A stretch of DNA of 64,000 bases. Origin: Rhizomys pruinosus (lineage: Eukaryota > Chordata > Mammalia > Rodentia > Spalacidae). Position numbers and translations under genes: made by a program. Positions 11,516 through 22,814 of this stretch are shown here, in pieces (the stretch's first letter is position 1; the number at the start of each line of letters is the position of its first letter). The DNA is taken from contig VZQC01012403.1 of the NCBI GenBank assembly GCA_009823505.1, forward strand, positions 191,680 to 255,679, given 5' to 3'. The notes beneath the pieces are model-generated. The model had not been told where the DNA came from. It did no database searches and worked only from the letters and a program-made list of their open reading frames with translations.

Positions 11516-12639
11516 CATATGCAGGAGACGCCTTTCTCCCTGCTCTCCCTCTCCTTCCCTCCCCTCCCCTCACTCCTGTCCCCCTTTCCCTCCTTTCCCT
11601 TCTTTCACTTTCTTCAATCCATCCTGACTTCCTCCTGACTGATGGCCCCAACCTGCCTGATTTTATTACCTTACCCTTGTGGCATGTAGAGGTATGACAG
11701 ACAGCCTCTAAGATGACCCAGGGACCCTTGCCCCTTGCATAGTCCCTTCCCCTTGCCAGAGAGCTGGAACCGAAAGGTGACTGCCATGTGATGTACTAGC
11801 CCAGTGTCTGGAGTCACAGCAATTTGCCTCTTTGCCGTCCTGAGTACCACCTACTAAGATCAAATTCTCAGAGGAGAGGAGCTAAGTCTGGGTGTGAGTT
11901 GGCAAGAGGGGTCATCAGGGTCCACCCGTGACTCCAGGTCTGGGGCAGGGTGCTAGTGCCTCCTTGTGGTGAGGTATCACCACCTTTCATAGGTTCATGC
12001 CAAGCTAAGGGTTGGTAGATGGCTTCATGGGGTGAGAGAGCCTAGGGTCCCTTCATTCCTTATGGACTCCAGCTCACTGTCTGTTTTATTAATAATGCAT
12101 TCTTGGCAGTGCAGCCTGTGAGCATGGATTCATCTCTCAAGTCTAATTGTTCTGTTGGGCTTGACTCCCATAGATGCATCATTCCGTCTCGGTTCTTTAT
12201 TTAGCAGTTTTATTGCCAGCAATTAGTAAGGGCATCAGTTGGAGTCCCTCTTTATGGGAAGATTCATCTCTGTTTACTCAGTGGTATGAGTTTGGAATGA
12301 GGGGGCTTGTGGGAGTAGACACAGCCCCTCACTGGCCTCCCTCACCTGGTAGCACCAAGACCCCCAGTACATTCAAAACTGGGGGCTGCCCATATCAAGG
12401 GGACTGTCTTCCTGGCTGGGCCCAGATGTCCCTCAGGCTAGGACTGTTGCATGCCCATCAGGAAGTTCTCTCTAGGCACCGGGTATGACAACAGTTCATG
12501 GCTTCTTTCTCCTGCATCCACTTCTGTCTGGTGCCTCAGTGCCGAGTTTCCTTCTTCATTCTTCCCAGCACCAGCTCCTAACATCAGACTCCTAGGAACT
12601 GTGGAGCTGAGACGATGGTCTTGGAAAAGATCTGGGTTA
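11516..12639. other. non-coding, nothing recognised
   Basis: Pyrimidine-rich tract at 11530-11610. No recognisable coding frame or repeat family. Confidence 0.5.
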
Positions 12640-12873
12640 ATGGGCTGGAGAGATGGCCTAGCGGTTAAGAGCACTGACTGCTCTTGCAGAGGACCTGGGT
12701 TCAATCCCCAGCACCCACATGGTGGGCTGAGAACCATCTGAAACTCCAATTCCAGGAGAACTCCAGTTCCAGGGGAATCCGACACCCTCTTCTGTCCTCT
12801 GTGGCATTGCACGACACGGGTGCACAGACCTGCAAGCAGACAGTTCATACATACACATAGAGAGAAAAAAAAA
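12640..12873 (+). mobile_element. B2-type SINE, duplication subfamily
   Basis: Plus-strand pol III SINE: A box in 'gatggcctagcggttaagagc', B box in 'gggttcaatcc', and an A-rich tail near 12865. Carries the 17-bp internal tandem duplication (about 12742-12775, 'actccaattccaggaga' then 'actccagttccagggga') that marks one subfamily here. Confidence 0.95.
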
Positions 12874-14005
12874 GATCTGGGCTAAGATATTGTCTTTGTC
12901 ACCAAGCCATCTAAAAATCCCCAAGGCTGCAGCCCTACCCAGGACCCAGGGCTGGACTGGCCTCATTTCCAGTGACTCTGATCATCCCTTGATGGGGAAA
13001 ATCGCATAGAGTCTGCAAGACCCAAGGCCAGGTCTGAAGTGCTCATCTGCACTCTAACCTGCCTAGACGCAGGGTAGCTTCTTGCCCAGTGTGAAGATGT
13101 TCCCATGTGTTTGTGAGCTGCACAGGAAGGCAGGTTGGCAGTGGGGTGTATGGGTAGATAGGTGGAGTCACTGTTTATGAAGGACGAGGAGGTTACTGTA
13201 CAGCAGTGTTCCAGCCCTCCCAGTTGGATTCCATCTGGCTCAGCCTGGCTCTGGCATAGTCCTCAAGTCCTTCCTTCAATAATCCCTCCCCGGGTCCTCC
13301 TGCTTTGGTACAGTCTGCATAAGTGCCAGGGCTCTGCCTTAAGTATCTACAATGTAGGACTGGAGCTCAGCCTTTGTAGTTGGGGTGGGGGACTCCCAGT
13401 TCCCCCTTGAGTAAACACAATGAACTTGATGTATCCAGGGTTATTTAGATTGCAGATTGTTCATCAGCACAATAAACACAATACCTGCCCAACAAAAATG
13501 AGTTTGCTAGGCCCCTAAAAAAGTGAAGTCAGCCCTTAAGTGGAAGGTTGCTTACATAAGAGCTTAACTCCTACCTTTGAGAACTCTTGTACTAAACAAC
13601 TGGCCCCAAAGAATGAGGGGTGCTTCTTCTTCTTTAACCCCAGCACCCAGTCCCCATCTTTCCCCTACTCCAAGTAGCACAGTGAGGCCTAGTGGAGATC
13701 GCTGTGTGGTCTAGTTCTCTATTGCTGAGTAACAGGTCACATCAGAATTGTTGGCTGACCAGGGGAAGTGGGTAAGGCCATCCTGCATCTCATGGGACCT
13801 CAGCTAGGAATGGCTTGTTTAGTGGCTTTGGCTCTAGATGTCTTTAAAAAAAAGCCCCACCCCCTCTTTTTTTTTTGCTGAGGAAAGATTAGGGACACTA
13901 ATTTGGCACAGTAAGCCTTAAAACAAATGACAGAATGTTCAGGGTTGTGGGAGGTGCCAGTGCAGAAGAGGGTATAAAAGTGATTAGGACTAACTGAGAT
14001 GGCAT
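12874..14005. other. non-coding, mostly unassigned
   Basis: No gene. 13710-13840 ('ctctattgctgagtaacaggtcac') looks like an old MLT1-type fragment in antisense, with low certainty. A pyrimidine run interrupts at 13857-13876. Confidence 0.45.
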
Positions 14006-14009
14006 GTAT

Positions 14010-14640
14010 GAAATATACAAAAATGCAATAAAACCCTTCTTGAATTGTCTGAGAATTTCATCCCTATGTACACTGTGTTTCGATCAAATCTACTCCCCAT
14101 CCCTCTCCTCCAACTCCTCTCCCACCACTTTCCCTCCCAACTTCATGTGTATTTTTTTAAACCCACTGAGTCCACTTGGCGACGCCTGTGGGTGCGTAGA
14201 TCGAGGATACCTACTCGATGGGTAGCCTCTTAGGGACCATGTCCCCAGAGAAAGCTGATTCTCTCTCCTGCCCCCCCACCCACCCCAGCAGCCATCAGCT
14301 GCCAAAAGCTAGCTTTTCAGATAGGTGTGGGACTTCCTAAGTCCCTCTCCCATTCATGCTGGGATTTTGGCTGGCTCGATCTTGTACAAATCTTGTATAT
14401 GCAGTCCCAACCTCTGTGAGTTCCTGTGTGCAACGGTTCTGTCATATGCAGCAAATATGTTTCTCTGTAGATATCTACCACCTTTGGCTCTTGAAGTCTT
14501 TCTGCTTCCTCTTCTGGAATGATTCCTGTACCCTGGTGGTAGTGGGTGATCTAGATGTCTCATTTAGAGCTGACCACTTTACAGTCTCTTATTCTTGGCA
14601 TGTTGGCCAGCTGTGGGTCTGGTCTCTGTGTTAATTAGCT
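14010..14640 (-). mobile_element. Lx-type L1 3' UTR (antisense)
   Basis: Reverse complement of the rodent Lx L1 3' UTR: 'gagaatttcatcc', 'agccatcagctgccaaaagct', 'gggacttcctaagtcc', 'atgctgggattttggctggct', 'cctctgtgagttcctgtgtgcaac', 'ttcttggcatgttggccagctgtggg'. The counterpart sense copy is at 33474-34990. Lx elements point to a muroid genome. Confidence 0.8.
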
Positions 14641-15701
14641 CTAGATTTCTTATGTGGTTGTCCCAGGACCAGGGCCAGAGCTGAAGGCAAGGTCTGGGAC
14701 AACTCGTAGGTAGTGTTGCAGTCTCTCCATGTAGTCAGCCTATGTGAGCTAGTTGGGCTTCCTTGTAGCATGGCCAACTCAGGCTTCTTGCTTGGCAGCC
14801 TTAGGGTGCAAGATGGATACAGATGGGAGGATATCACATAAGGTCATTTCCTCTGGACTCTATTATTGTAGGTAATCACAAGGGTAGAGGACATACATTC
14901 TTCATCACAGGCAGGTTCCTAGGACATTATGTGGGATAGGGAATGATTTTATGACATTAAAAATATCTGTCATATTCATAATTTGATGAACTAGACCACA
15001 CGGAGATCTACAAACCCAAGGTGCTGTATCATTTTCAGCTTGGAGGCAATCATGGCCGCTGCTTCCCTACTCCTCTACCCAGCCCATGACCTCCCTGACA
15101 GGCAGTAGCTCAGTAATTCTTACTGGGACCTGTCCATGAACTTGGTCAATACCCTGGAAAGTGAATTCCGAAAGTCAGGCAGGCCTTGTCCTCCTGTGCC
15201 TGCCATTCCTTTCAGGATTCACTTCCTGTCCTTTCCTCATGATTGTCTCACCCAACTTTAAGAAGAACAACTCTAATTACCGTCCATAGTCAGATGTTGC
15301 AGCCTCCGTCTTCCAAGGCCATCAGAGGACGTTACTTCATTCAGGTCCACTGAATGCCAATCCTCTCATCTGTGGAGTTTGGGGACAGTGAAGGGGGAGG
15401 GAGAAGAGGCCCTCCTCCCTCTGTTGCTCTGGAAATTTCTCCAGTAAGCGCCACAGTCCCCTTGGCACCTGACTCTGACCCTGACTTTCACGGAGCTCAG
15501 TACTCTACAGGGTAGGGCTTCTGATGGCCTGCTGAGATGCTTCCGGTCTCTGGGTTTCTGAAGGTCTTGGTTTGAAGCTGAAAGTCTGCCATTTGATGCT
15601 AATCCATATTCTTCGATCTACCCATTCCTCCTTTTCCCTCTCTTCCTCCTGGTCTCCTGTTCTTTCTCCTTCCCTTTGTCAAATTTTCCACCCAGCAGTT
15701 T

Positions 15702-15702
<1 letters not shown>
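14641..15702. other. non-coding, nothing recognised
   Basis: No supported gene or repeat family; ordinary mid-GC unique-looking sequence. Confidence 0.45.

Positions 15703-15740
<38 letters not shown>
15703..15740. repeat. (TG)n microsatellite
   Basis: About 19 uninterrupted TG units. Confidence 0.98.
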
Positions 15741-15745
<5 letters not shown>

Positions 15746-17059
15746 GATGGATCACAGGCATATTTTGTTTGGTGAAGGATGGATGGCAAGGGGTTTTAGA
15801 GATAAGTGAGGAAGATTTCACAAGTTGCACTGAAACAATTATCCTTGGCCACAAGGTTAATAAGATGGGCGGCATTAGTGTGTAAACGAAAGGGCAGCTT
15901 CTGGGTAGATGTTCTTGTAGAAGAATTGTTTGTGCCAAGTCCTGGATCTGGCAGTCTCTTGTGCTAGTTCTTGTTGTCAGATAAATCATCCAGGAGGGCT
16001 GTGCCTTCAACACCTGCTGGCTTAAGCTTGCTGAAGTTGGCCGGGTGACTCCATTCTGATTTTGATAACTTTTACCCATCCTCCCTTGCTCCCTTCTTCT
16101 CAACTCTCTCCTCACACTCAGTTACCAAGATGTTCTGCGTGCTCTGGGTTCAGCAGAGAACAAACCTGACAGAGACCCCTCCCTGCCTCTGGTGGCTTGT
16201 TTTCTTAATGGAGGAAAGAGATGATCAATAGATGTGACTTGATTTTACATTATACCATGTCAAGTGACATGCACTGGGGGACAAGTCAGGACAAGGGAGA
16301 GGAGGAAAGCCTGGTGGAACAGGACGAAGGATGTGGTGGTAGGAGACAGGGTGGCAGTGAGGGCAGGGAGGCCTTGTGCATGGAAGTGCTGGTGACCGTC
16401 ACTGGCCTGGTCAGCTCTTCCCAACCCAGGAACTTCACTTGGTTTGGGCTCTCCTCACACCAAGCATTGCTTCCAGGGCCCTGGGGAGAGTCTTTGTTTA
16501 GTGCTGGATCCCTAAGTCCTGGACATCCCAGGAGCTGGATTGGTGCTGAACACCACCACCAAGGCCTTCCTGCTGGGCCTCAGGAGCCCGACCACCCCAC
16601 TATGCTTTCATCTGTGATGTAGGCCTTCGAGTTGGCATAAGGAAGAGGGAGTCACTTTTTCTCAATTAAGCTGCATTTGCGTTGTCATCTGAATCTAATC
16701 CCCCATGTGTCCCTCAGTCTAGGAATGATCCTTCATTAAACCCGGGCCTTCCCTGTACATGCCAGGTCTGGCTACAGCTGCAACAGACTGAGCCTTCCCC
16801 GGTGCCTCATGGCCAGAGCTCACCAAGGTCCCTTGGAGAAGCTGTCTCAGGCCTCCTGGAGGTTGGAGGACAAGCAACCCAGCACTGACCTTGGCTTCAG
16901 GGGATGGGAGATCTGTGTGGCAGGCAGGATCCCTCACCCTGGCCCAGTTCTGCATGGCTTACTGGGGCCATCAGTGCTGAGCGCTCAGAATCTGAAGCGG
17001 GCTACTCCTGAACCACCGTGTGACCGCATGGACACTTGTGAGCACTTAGGAGGGCAGCG
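15741..17059. other. non-coding, nothing recognised
   Basis: Short frames exist here but have no recognisable domain, no repeated codon structure and no support from flanking splice sites. Probably intergenic. Confidence 0.45.
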
Positions 17060-17225
17060 TATGGGGTCTACTCGCTCACCTAGTCCTCATCACCTTTCTC
17101 TGAGACTGGGGTTTTACAGAGGAAAATACTGAGGGTCAGAGTTGCCTGCTTAGTAACTAAGTAGAGCTCTAGTGGGGCTGTGAACCCAGGCAGCCTGATG
17201 CTAGCCAGGCCTTGGGTCATCTCTT
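17060..17225 (-). mobile_element. MIR SINE
   Basis: Reverse complement of MIR: 'ttttacagaggaaaatactgagggtcagag', 'tagtaactaagtagagctc', 'gaacccaggcagcctgatgct'. An ancient mammalian tRNA-derived SINE. Confidence 0.75.
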
Positions 17226-17464
17226 AATGCTGTCTGCAACATGGCTCTGAGGTGGGGGAGGTTAGTAGTTTGTTATCCCAGTATACTCTGATTTCAGGCC
17301 TCCAGGGCAGGGATCTTTAACTTTCCCTGAGTCCCTTTGGAAGGTCAGATAAATTTAGCCTCACTCAGTGTACTGACTCAGTACCCTCAATTAGAATATC
17401 AAGCTAAGCCACATCTGCAGTTTTTTGGGTCTCATGATAGTGTAAGAAAGGGAAGGTTCTTAAT

Positions 17465-17695
17465 TTTATTTATTTAAAAATATTTTATTATTTTATTTTG
17501 TGGATGAGTATATTGCCTGCATGTATGTGAGTGCACCTGTGTCATGCAGTGCCCTGGAGGTCAGAAGAGGGCATTGGATTCCCCTGGAGCTGGAGTTAAA
17601 GATGGTTCTTAGCTGACATGTGGGTACTGGGGATTGAACCCAGGTCCTCTGCAAGGGCAGTCAGTGCTCTTAGCTACTGAGCCATCTCTCCAGCC
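17465..17695 (-). mobile_element. B2-type SINE
   Basis: Minus strand: AT-rich tail at 17465-17500, 'gccctggaggtcagaagaggg', 'ctggagttaaagatggttct', B box 'gggattgaacccaggtcc', head 'gagccatctctccagcc'. Confidence 0.92.
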
Positions 17696-17731
17696 CTGGC
17701 TCTTATAAATTATTGTATCTTTTTTTCCTCT

Positions 17732-17874
17732 TTTGGTCTTGGGACAGGGTCTCCCTCTAGTCCCAGCTGGCCTAGAACTCATTATGCAGACTAGGCTGGC
17801 CTTGAATTCATAGAGATCCACTTGCCTCTGACTCCTGAGTGCTGTGATTAAAGATGTGCACCACCATGCCTGGT
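17732..17874 (-). mobile_element. B1 SINE
   Basis: Minus strand: 'gacagggtctccctctagtcccagctgg', 'ctaggctggccttgaattcat', head 'gtgattaaagatgtgcaccaccatgcc'. The middle of three consecutive minus-strand SINEs. Confidence 0.9.
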
Positions 17875-17879
17875 AAGGT

Positions 17880-18066
17880 TTATTTTACCTTTTATTTGTG
17901 TGTATGTGTCTGTGTATATTTATGCCAAGTGTGTGCAGGTGCTCACAGAGGACAGAAGAGGGCATCGGATCCCTTGAAGCTGGAGTTGTGGCTGGTTTTG
18001 AGCCACCAGAGTTGGGAGCTGGAAGAGCAGCCTGTGCGTTTACTGCTGGGTCATCTCTCCTGTCCT
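17880..18066 (-). mobile_element. B2-like SINE, diverged
   Basis: Minus strand: 'cacagaggacagaagagggcatcgg', 'gctggagttgtggctggtt', then 'gctgggtcatctctcctgtcc'. Diverged at the B box. Confidence 0.7.
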
Positions 18067-18179
18067 GGTTCTTAAGTTTCAAGCCACTGTAATTTTGCTG
18101 TTTTGTTATATGTCAATGGATGACTGACACAGTTCTTGCAGTAGTTCGTGTTCTGAGGGATAGTTTACTACAGCTTGTT

Positions 18180-18320
18180 ATTCTTTTCTAAATTGAAGTT
18201 TGGGGTATTTCATACATTTCTTAATCAAATTTACACCCAATTCTTCTTCATTGCCCTCTCCCTGTCAGAGTTCATGCATTCTGCCATAGATGTCTTTCAT
18301 ATTTTTCTCAGTCTTTTAAA
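18180..18320 (-). mobile_element. L1/Lx 3' UTR remnant (antisense)
   Basis: 'gaagtttggggtatttcatacatttcttaatcaaatttacaccc' resembles the reverse-complemented end of Lx-type L1 3' UTRs. Short and uncertain. Confidence 0.4.
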
Positions 18321-18324
18321 ACTT

Positions 18325-18535
18325 TTTTGATGCTGAAGATTACTTTTGAGAAACTGAAAATGAGCCTACCACCTGACCCAGTCATACCACTCCTGGGTAT
18401 ATACCCACAAGACTCATCCTACCGCAGAGTTACATGCACATCTATGTTTATTGCAGCTTTATTCACAATAGTGAAGAGCTGGAAACAACCCAAGAGTCCT
18501 TCAACTGACCAGTGGATAAAGAAACCCTAATAACA
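18325..18535 (+). pseudogene. L1 ORF2 C-terminal fragment
   Basis: A 67-residue open stretch (18327-18530) matches the ORF2 segment of the intact L1 at about 9055-9240: 'PPDPVIPLLGIYPQDSS' against '[17 protein letters not shown]', then 'CTSMFIAALFTI' and 'SPSTDQWI'. Truncated at both ends; a dead fragment. Confidence 0.88.
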
Positions 18536-18542
18536 TGCTCTT

Positions 18543-18670
18543 GGTGGGAGTTGTGGTGCACACCCTAGGTGGTGTCATAAAGCTAGCCCTTAGGAAGCTG
18601 AGGCCAGCCTGAGCTACATAGTGAGGTCTTATCTCTGAGAAACAAACAAAACAAGCAAACAACAGCAACA
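18543..18670 (+). mobile_element. B1-like SINE, old
   Basis: 'gtgggagttgtggtgcacacc', 'gaagctgaggccagcctgagctacatagtgagg' and an A-rich (CAAA) tail follow the plus-strand B1 pattern with many changes. Confidence 0.6.
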
Positions 18671-19854
18671 GCTACAACCACAATCACAAAACATCCTCAA
18701 CAAAAGTTGTAGGGCATTGGAGACATTAGAATAATCTTTCAGTAGCTGATTTGACTTCCTAGCAACCTCCAGCATCAACTGTTTCAAAGGCAGAAAAAGT
18801 GGACTGGGCTGTGAGGCTGTCCAGCATCCGATGGTCACTGTGGGAGTTTCTCAAGCTCCTCTGTAGTCCATAATGCTCAAATGCTACTATAGATTTAAAG
18901 CTGGATATGAGGACAATATTCACTTCTGTGATAATATTTATTTTTCCCCTCTATGAAGCTAAAACTAGACAGACTCATTGGATTGGCTTGATGGAAACTT
19001 AAACAAAAAGAATAAGGAAGAATACCTTCCTGAAGCTGAAAGATAGCACCCTTGATTCTTCTTAGGTGATGTGAAAGTTAAAACCTATCTGCAGTATCTT
19101 GGCCTGGCCTCTTGGCAACCAAACACGAGAAATACTTTAGAAGAACACAGTCTGATGCCGAGGTCTCCCTTGGTAATAAACACCGAGCTCAGGCCCAGTC
19201 AACATTTTCGTGTAATACAATTTGCCTAATGTCCTCATCAGTCCATCGTCACAAAGCCAAATCATCGTTTGGTTCCAATTTGAGTCTTGGATGTCGTTTG
19301 GGTGCCAGGCAGGCTTTTTGGCCTCCTTTGGTTGGCAGGTGTGGATTTCTCATCAAAGAACATTAGTGAAATGTGAGGACCTAGGGGTTACATTGTGGGA
19401 CATCTGTTCTAGGGCTTTGGGTCACTCAAGACCCCATTTTGGGGTGCAGGCTGCTAAGCCGTCCATCACACAAGGGTCACAGCAGCAGAGCACTTGCTCT
19501 GCCATGGCACTGGGGTTAACTATATGGCATCCCACAGTTTGGAAAAGGGAGAACACAGTCAAAATGGTTACCTTCCCAAGACTCTTCTTACTGATTTCAA
19601 CCCCAAAACTTAAAAGAATAATTCTGCTGGATGCAGTGATGTCCACTGATGACCCCGTGAACCTGCAATAGCTGCTGAAAATGTAGCAAATAGGTGGACA
19701 GGTGGGCTTCCTCCCTTCAAAACTGACCACTGAGTGGACAATGAAAACACACAAGTTAATTAGAATATGTGCAACAATGGAGGGGGTACAGGGTGCCAGC
19801 AGACCCCGGAAGTTAGGTACGGTCAGGAGTTCAGGCATCTGACAATCTAAGGTA
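18671..19854. other. non-coding, nothing recognised
   Basis: No supported gene. The sequence becomes progressively similar to the decayed tandem array that follows from about 19690. Confidence 0.4.
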
Positions 19855-20018
19855 GGGAGCTTTAGGGTACTTATAGGAAGTAGGTAAGAAAAGGCTGTGA
19901 GCTCAGGCCTTGGAGGAAGCTGACAGGAAGATGCTGTAAAATTAGGACTAGCAGGAATCCAATAAAAGAAAGCTATAAGGTTCAGATCTATGAGAGCTCT
20001 GTAAGAAAAGGGTTTGAC

Positions 20019-20166
20019 CCGTGCATGACACAGGTGCACTTAGACACATACAGGCAATATACTCATACACGTAAAGTGAAAATAATAAAATATTTTGACA
20101 CGGGTGCACAGACCTACGTGCAGACAGTACATTCATACACATAAAAAAATAAATAAAATTTAACAA
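20019..20166 (+). mobile_element. two truncated B2 3' ends
   Basis: Two successive 5'-truncated B2 tails: 20019-20095 ('gtgcatgacacaggtgcac' to an A-rich end) and 20096-20166 ('gacacgggtgcacagacctacgtgcagacagtac' plus tail). Both lack the pol III head. Confidence 0.8.
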
Positions 20167-20167
20167 A

Positions 20168-20395
20168 GGGGGCTGGAGAGATGGCCTAGCGGTAAAGAGC
20201 GCCGACTGTTCTTGCAGAGGACCCGGGTTCAATCCCCAGCATCCACATGGTGGCTGAGAACCGTCTTTGACTCCAGTCCCAGGGGAATCTGACGCCCTCT
20301 TCTGACCTCCGCGGCATTGCACGACACAGGTGCACAGACCTACGTGCAGACAGTACATTCATACACATAAAAAATAAATAAAATTAAAAAAAGAA
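20168..20395 (+). mobile_element. B2-type SINE, CpG-rich (young)
   Basis: Complete plus-strand copy: 'ggctggagagatggcctagcgg', 'agagcgccgactg', B box 'gggttcaatcc', 'acctccgcggcattgcacgacac', A-rich tail. Retained CpGs suggest recent insertion. No 17-bp internal duplication. Confidence 0.95.
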
Positions 20396-20738
20396 AAGGT
20401 TTTGAAGCCAAGGCCATAAAGAACAGGATGAAGCCATGTGGTCAGGACACACAGGAAGTATGTAGGAGGAAGTTGTGAGGGCCGGACACACAGGAGGTAG
20501 ACAGAAAGAGGCTGTGGGATGACACAAGAATCAGACAAACGGAGGGTGTAAGGTTAGGAACCAGAGGAAACAGACAAGAGGACGCTGTAGTTTAGGACTC
20601 ACAGGAAGTAGAAAGAGGATGTGAGTTTTAGCTCCATGGGAAGTGGACAGGAGAAGACTGGTGAGGGAGAAGGGGCTGCTTGCCTCTGGCTATGTAACAG
20701 AACTCCCCAAACCATCCTGGCTTAACACTCTATCACTT

Positions 20739-20935
20739 GGGGCTGGACTGATGGCTCAGTAGGTGAGTGCTTACTGCTCTTGCAAAGGACCCAGGTTCGA
20801 TTCCTAGCACCCACATCAGAAAGCTGCAGGGGGTCCAATGGCCTCTCTGGCCTTTGAGGGTGCCTGCACACATGTGGTGCACAAAAAATCCACACAGGAT
20901 CACACATAAAACGAGTAAGTAAAAATAAAGAAATA
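20739..20935 (+). mobile_element. B2-like SINE, diverged
   Basis: Plus strand: 'ggggctggactgatggctcagtagg', B box 'ggttcgattcc', 'ggcctctctggcctttgaggg', A-rich tail. Lies 15 bp from an oppositely oriented B2. Confidence 0.8.
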
Positions 20936-20949
20936 CATCTTTCTGTTTT

Positions 20950-21171
20950 TTAAAAAATATTATTTTTATTTTATGTGCATGAGTGTATTGCCCGAGTGTA
21001 TGTAAGTGCACCCGTCTCATGCAGTGCCCACAGAGGTCAGAAGAGGACATTGGATTCCCCTGAAACTGGAGTAACAGAAGGTTCTTAGTTGCCACGTGGA
21101 TGCTAGAAATCAAACTTGGGTCCTGTGTAGGAACAGCCAGTGCTCTTCACTGCTGAGACATCTTTTCAGCC
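20950..21171 (-). mobile_element. B2-type SINE
   Basis: Minus strand: AT-rich tail 20950-20975, 'cccacagaggtcagaagaggacattgg', 'ggtcctgtgtaggaacagccagtg' and 'gctgagacatcttttcagcc'. Its head region is part of the local duplication shared with 22815-23015. Confidence 0.88.
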
Positions 21172-21310
21172 CTGAAAGTAGATCTTTTGAAAAGTCCTCA
21201 AAAATGAAGTCACATTATCATCTCTCATGGTTTTCCAGGTGGGGAACCATAGAAGGGCTGTGAAGGCCTACGGCTGGAGCTGGAGAGGAGGCTGAGCACC
21301 TTCTCTTCTC
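21115..21310 (+). repeat. local duplication, copy 1
   Basis: About 195 bp shared with 22815-23015, 1.7 kb away, same orientation: SINE head, then 'ccctgaaagtagatcttttgaaaagtcctc', 'cacattatcatctctc' and 'ggctggagctggagaggagg'. The shared block crosses the SINE boundary into unique sequence, so it is a segmental copy, not two SINE insertions. Confidence 0.85.
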
Positions 21311-22094
21311 TCTTCATATGGTTTCAGGGCCTCTAAAAGCAATTTCTTCACAGGGGTTAGAAGAGCTTCTTTATATAGATTAGTGGCCCAGGATTGTGGG
21401 CCACCTTTGTGGAGGCTGTGGGAGTGGCATTGGTGTTTTACTCCTTATGGGGGAGGGGCCAAAAAGGTGGGGACCCATTTTAACACTGCAGCAAGATGAA
21501 TTCTGTATATGCAAAACAGCATCAGCCCAAAGAGGTTCAGAGTAGCTAGGGCATTGGGTGACAAAACCAAGAAGTGGAGGTCCAAGTGCTGTGTGACTTT
21601 CTACCTAACATAAGCCTGAGCATTCTGGTACTTTGGGGAACAGGGAACTGTGGTGGTTGGGACCTTGGTCTACCTTGTGAAAGAGTTTGGAAGGGGGCAA
21701 ATTGGGAGTTGGGACAGTGAGGGGGTCTCAGGGTAACTGGGATAAAGAGGGTACAGATGGAAGAAGACATCTGGAGATAGAGCTGTTAAGTTTGGGTCTA
21801 GGTTGAATTGGGGGCTCGACCACCAGGAAGTGCAGTTGCTGAATGTGGGAACCAGAAGGAGGAAGAGCTGGCTGGGGGGGCCCCTGGCCCCACTTCTTCT
21901 CTAGTCATTTCTGTGGATCAGGCTCCGCTGGCTCTCCGGGCACTGCACCATCACAAGAATGAGGCATGGAGCAGGCTCTGCTAACTTATCTAGGGCTCAG
22001 AATTCTGAAGCCAGGCCTGCACTGGGAACTTGTGACTGGGGGAGGGAAGAACCTTCCATTAGGTTTTATCCTGTGCTGGGGCATTTCATATGAG
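21311..22094. other. non-coding, nothing recognised
   Basis: No supported gene or repeat family. Confidence 0.45.
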
Positions 22095-22700
22095 TGAATG
22101 GAATGTATTACAGAGAGCAAAGGCTTTACTGTTTTTTTAAAATGTTGGTAAAGTGTACAAAACCCAAGATTTGCCATTTAACTGTATTTCAGCGCACATT
22201 AAACGATATCAAGTGTATTCGAGTCATTCCCGACACTCTCATTGTCCCCAGCCAAAACAGTCTACCTTTCCAACGAGTTCCCTCTTCCTCTCTCTTCTGG
22301 TTCCTGGCAACCATCATTCCGTTTTCTCTATCTGTGTGTTTTACTATAATAGATCTCTCATATTAGTAGAATCACACGCACTTGTCCTTTTGTGTCTGAT
22401 TTATAACACTGGACACAAGATTCTCTTGGTTGATCCATATTGTAGCATGTGTCAACATTTCCTCCACTTTAAAGGCTGAATACTATTCTCCTCTATGGGC
22501 ATACCATATTTTTTTTTGTCTACTCATTAATCAATGAACACTTGGGTTGCTTCCATCTTCTGACAATTATGAATAATGCAGTCATGAACACAGATGGATC
22601 AACATCTGTTTCAATGCCTCTTTCATTTTACTGTGCACACAGCCAGCTGTGGGTTCACTATGTCAGATGGCCATTCCATGTCCAAGTTTTAGGGGAGAGT
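22095..22700 (-). mobile_element. old L1 fragment (antisense)
   Basis: 'gtaaagtgtacaaaacccaagatttgccattt', 'tcctggcaaccatcattccgttttctc', 'gttgatccatattgtagcatgtgtcaacatttcctcc', 'tgaacacttgggttgcttccatcttctgacaatt' are familiar antisense phrases of old mammalian L1s. Continues at 23050-23265 after the duplicated block. Confidence 0.75.
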
Positions 22701-22814
22701 GAGACTGAGACCAAGTGTGTGAGAAAGGCCAGGGCTCCAGCACCTCACTCAAGGCTACATCTAAGCCATCTGTTTGATTCCTCTGGTTCTTCTACCCTAA
22801 TTACGGACAACCCT

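Larger units (their letters stand above)
19855..20665. repeat. decayed 34-39 bp tandem array with SINE insertions
   Basis: Repeating core of the form 'ctgtgagg...aggacacacaggaagtagacaggagga'. Successive unit starts at 20437, 20474, 20513, 20547, 20586 and 20620 are spaced 37, 39, 34, 39 and 34 bp. Weaker copies precede at 19855-19990. The array is split by B2-type insertions at about 20019-20395. Confidence 0.75.

Noticed and set aside
19422..20039. 205-codon minus-strand frame
   Set aside because: Lies over a decayed tandem array and a truncated SINE; no similarity to a known protein.
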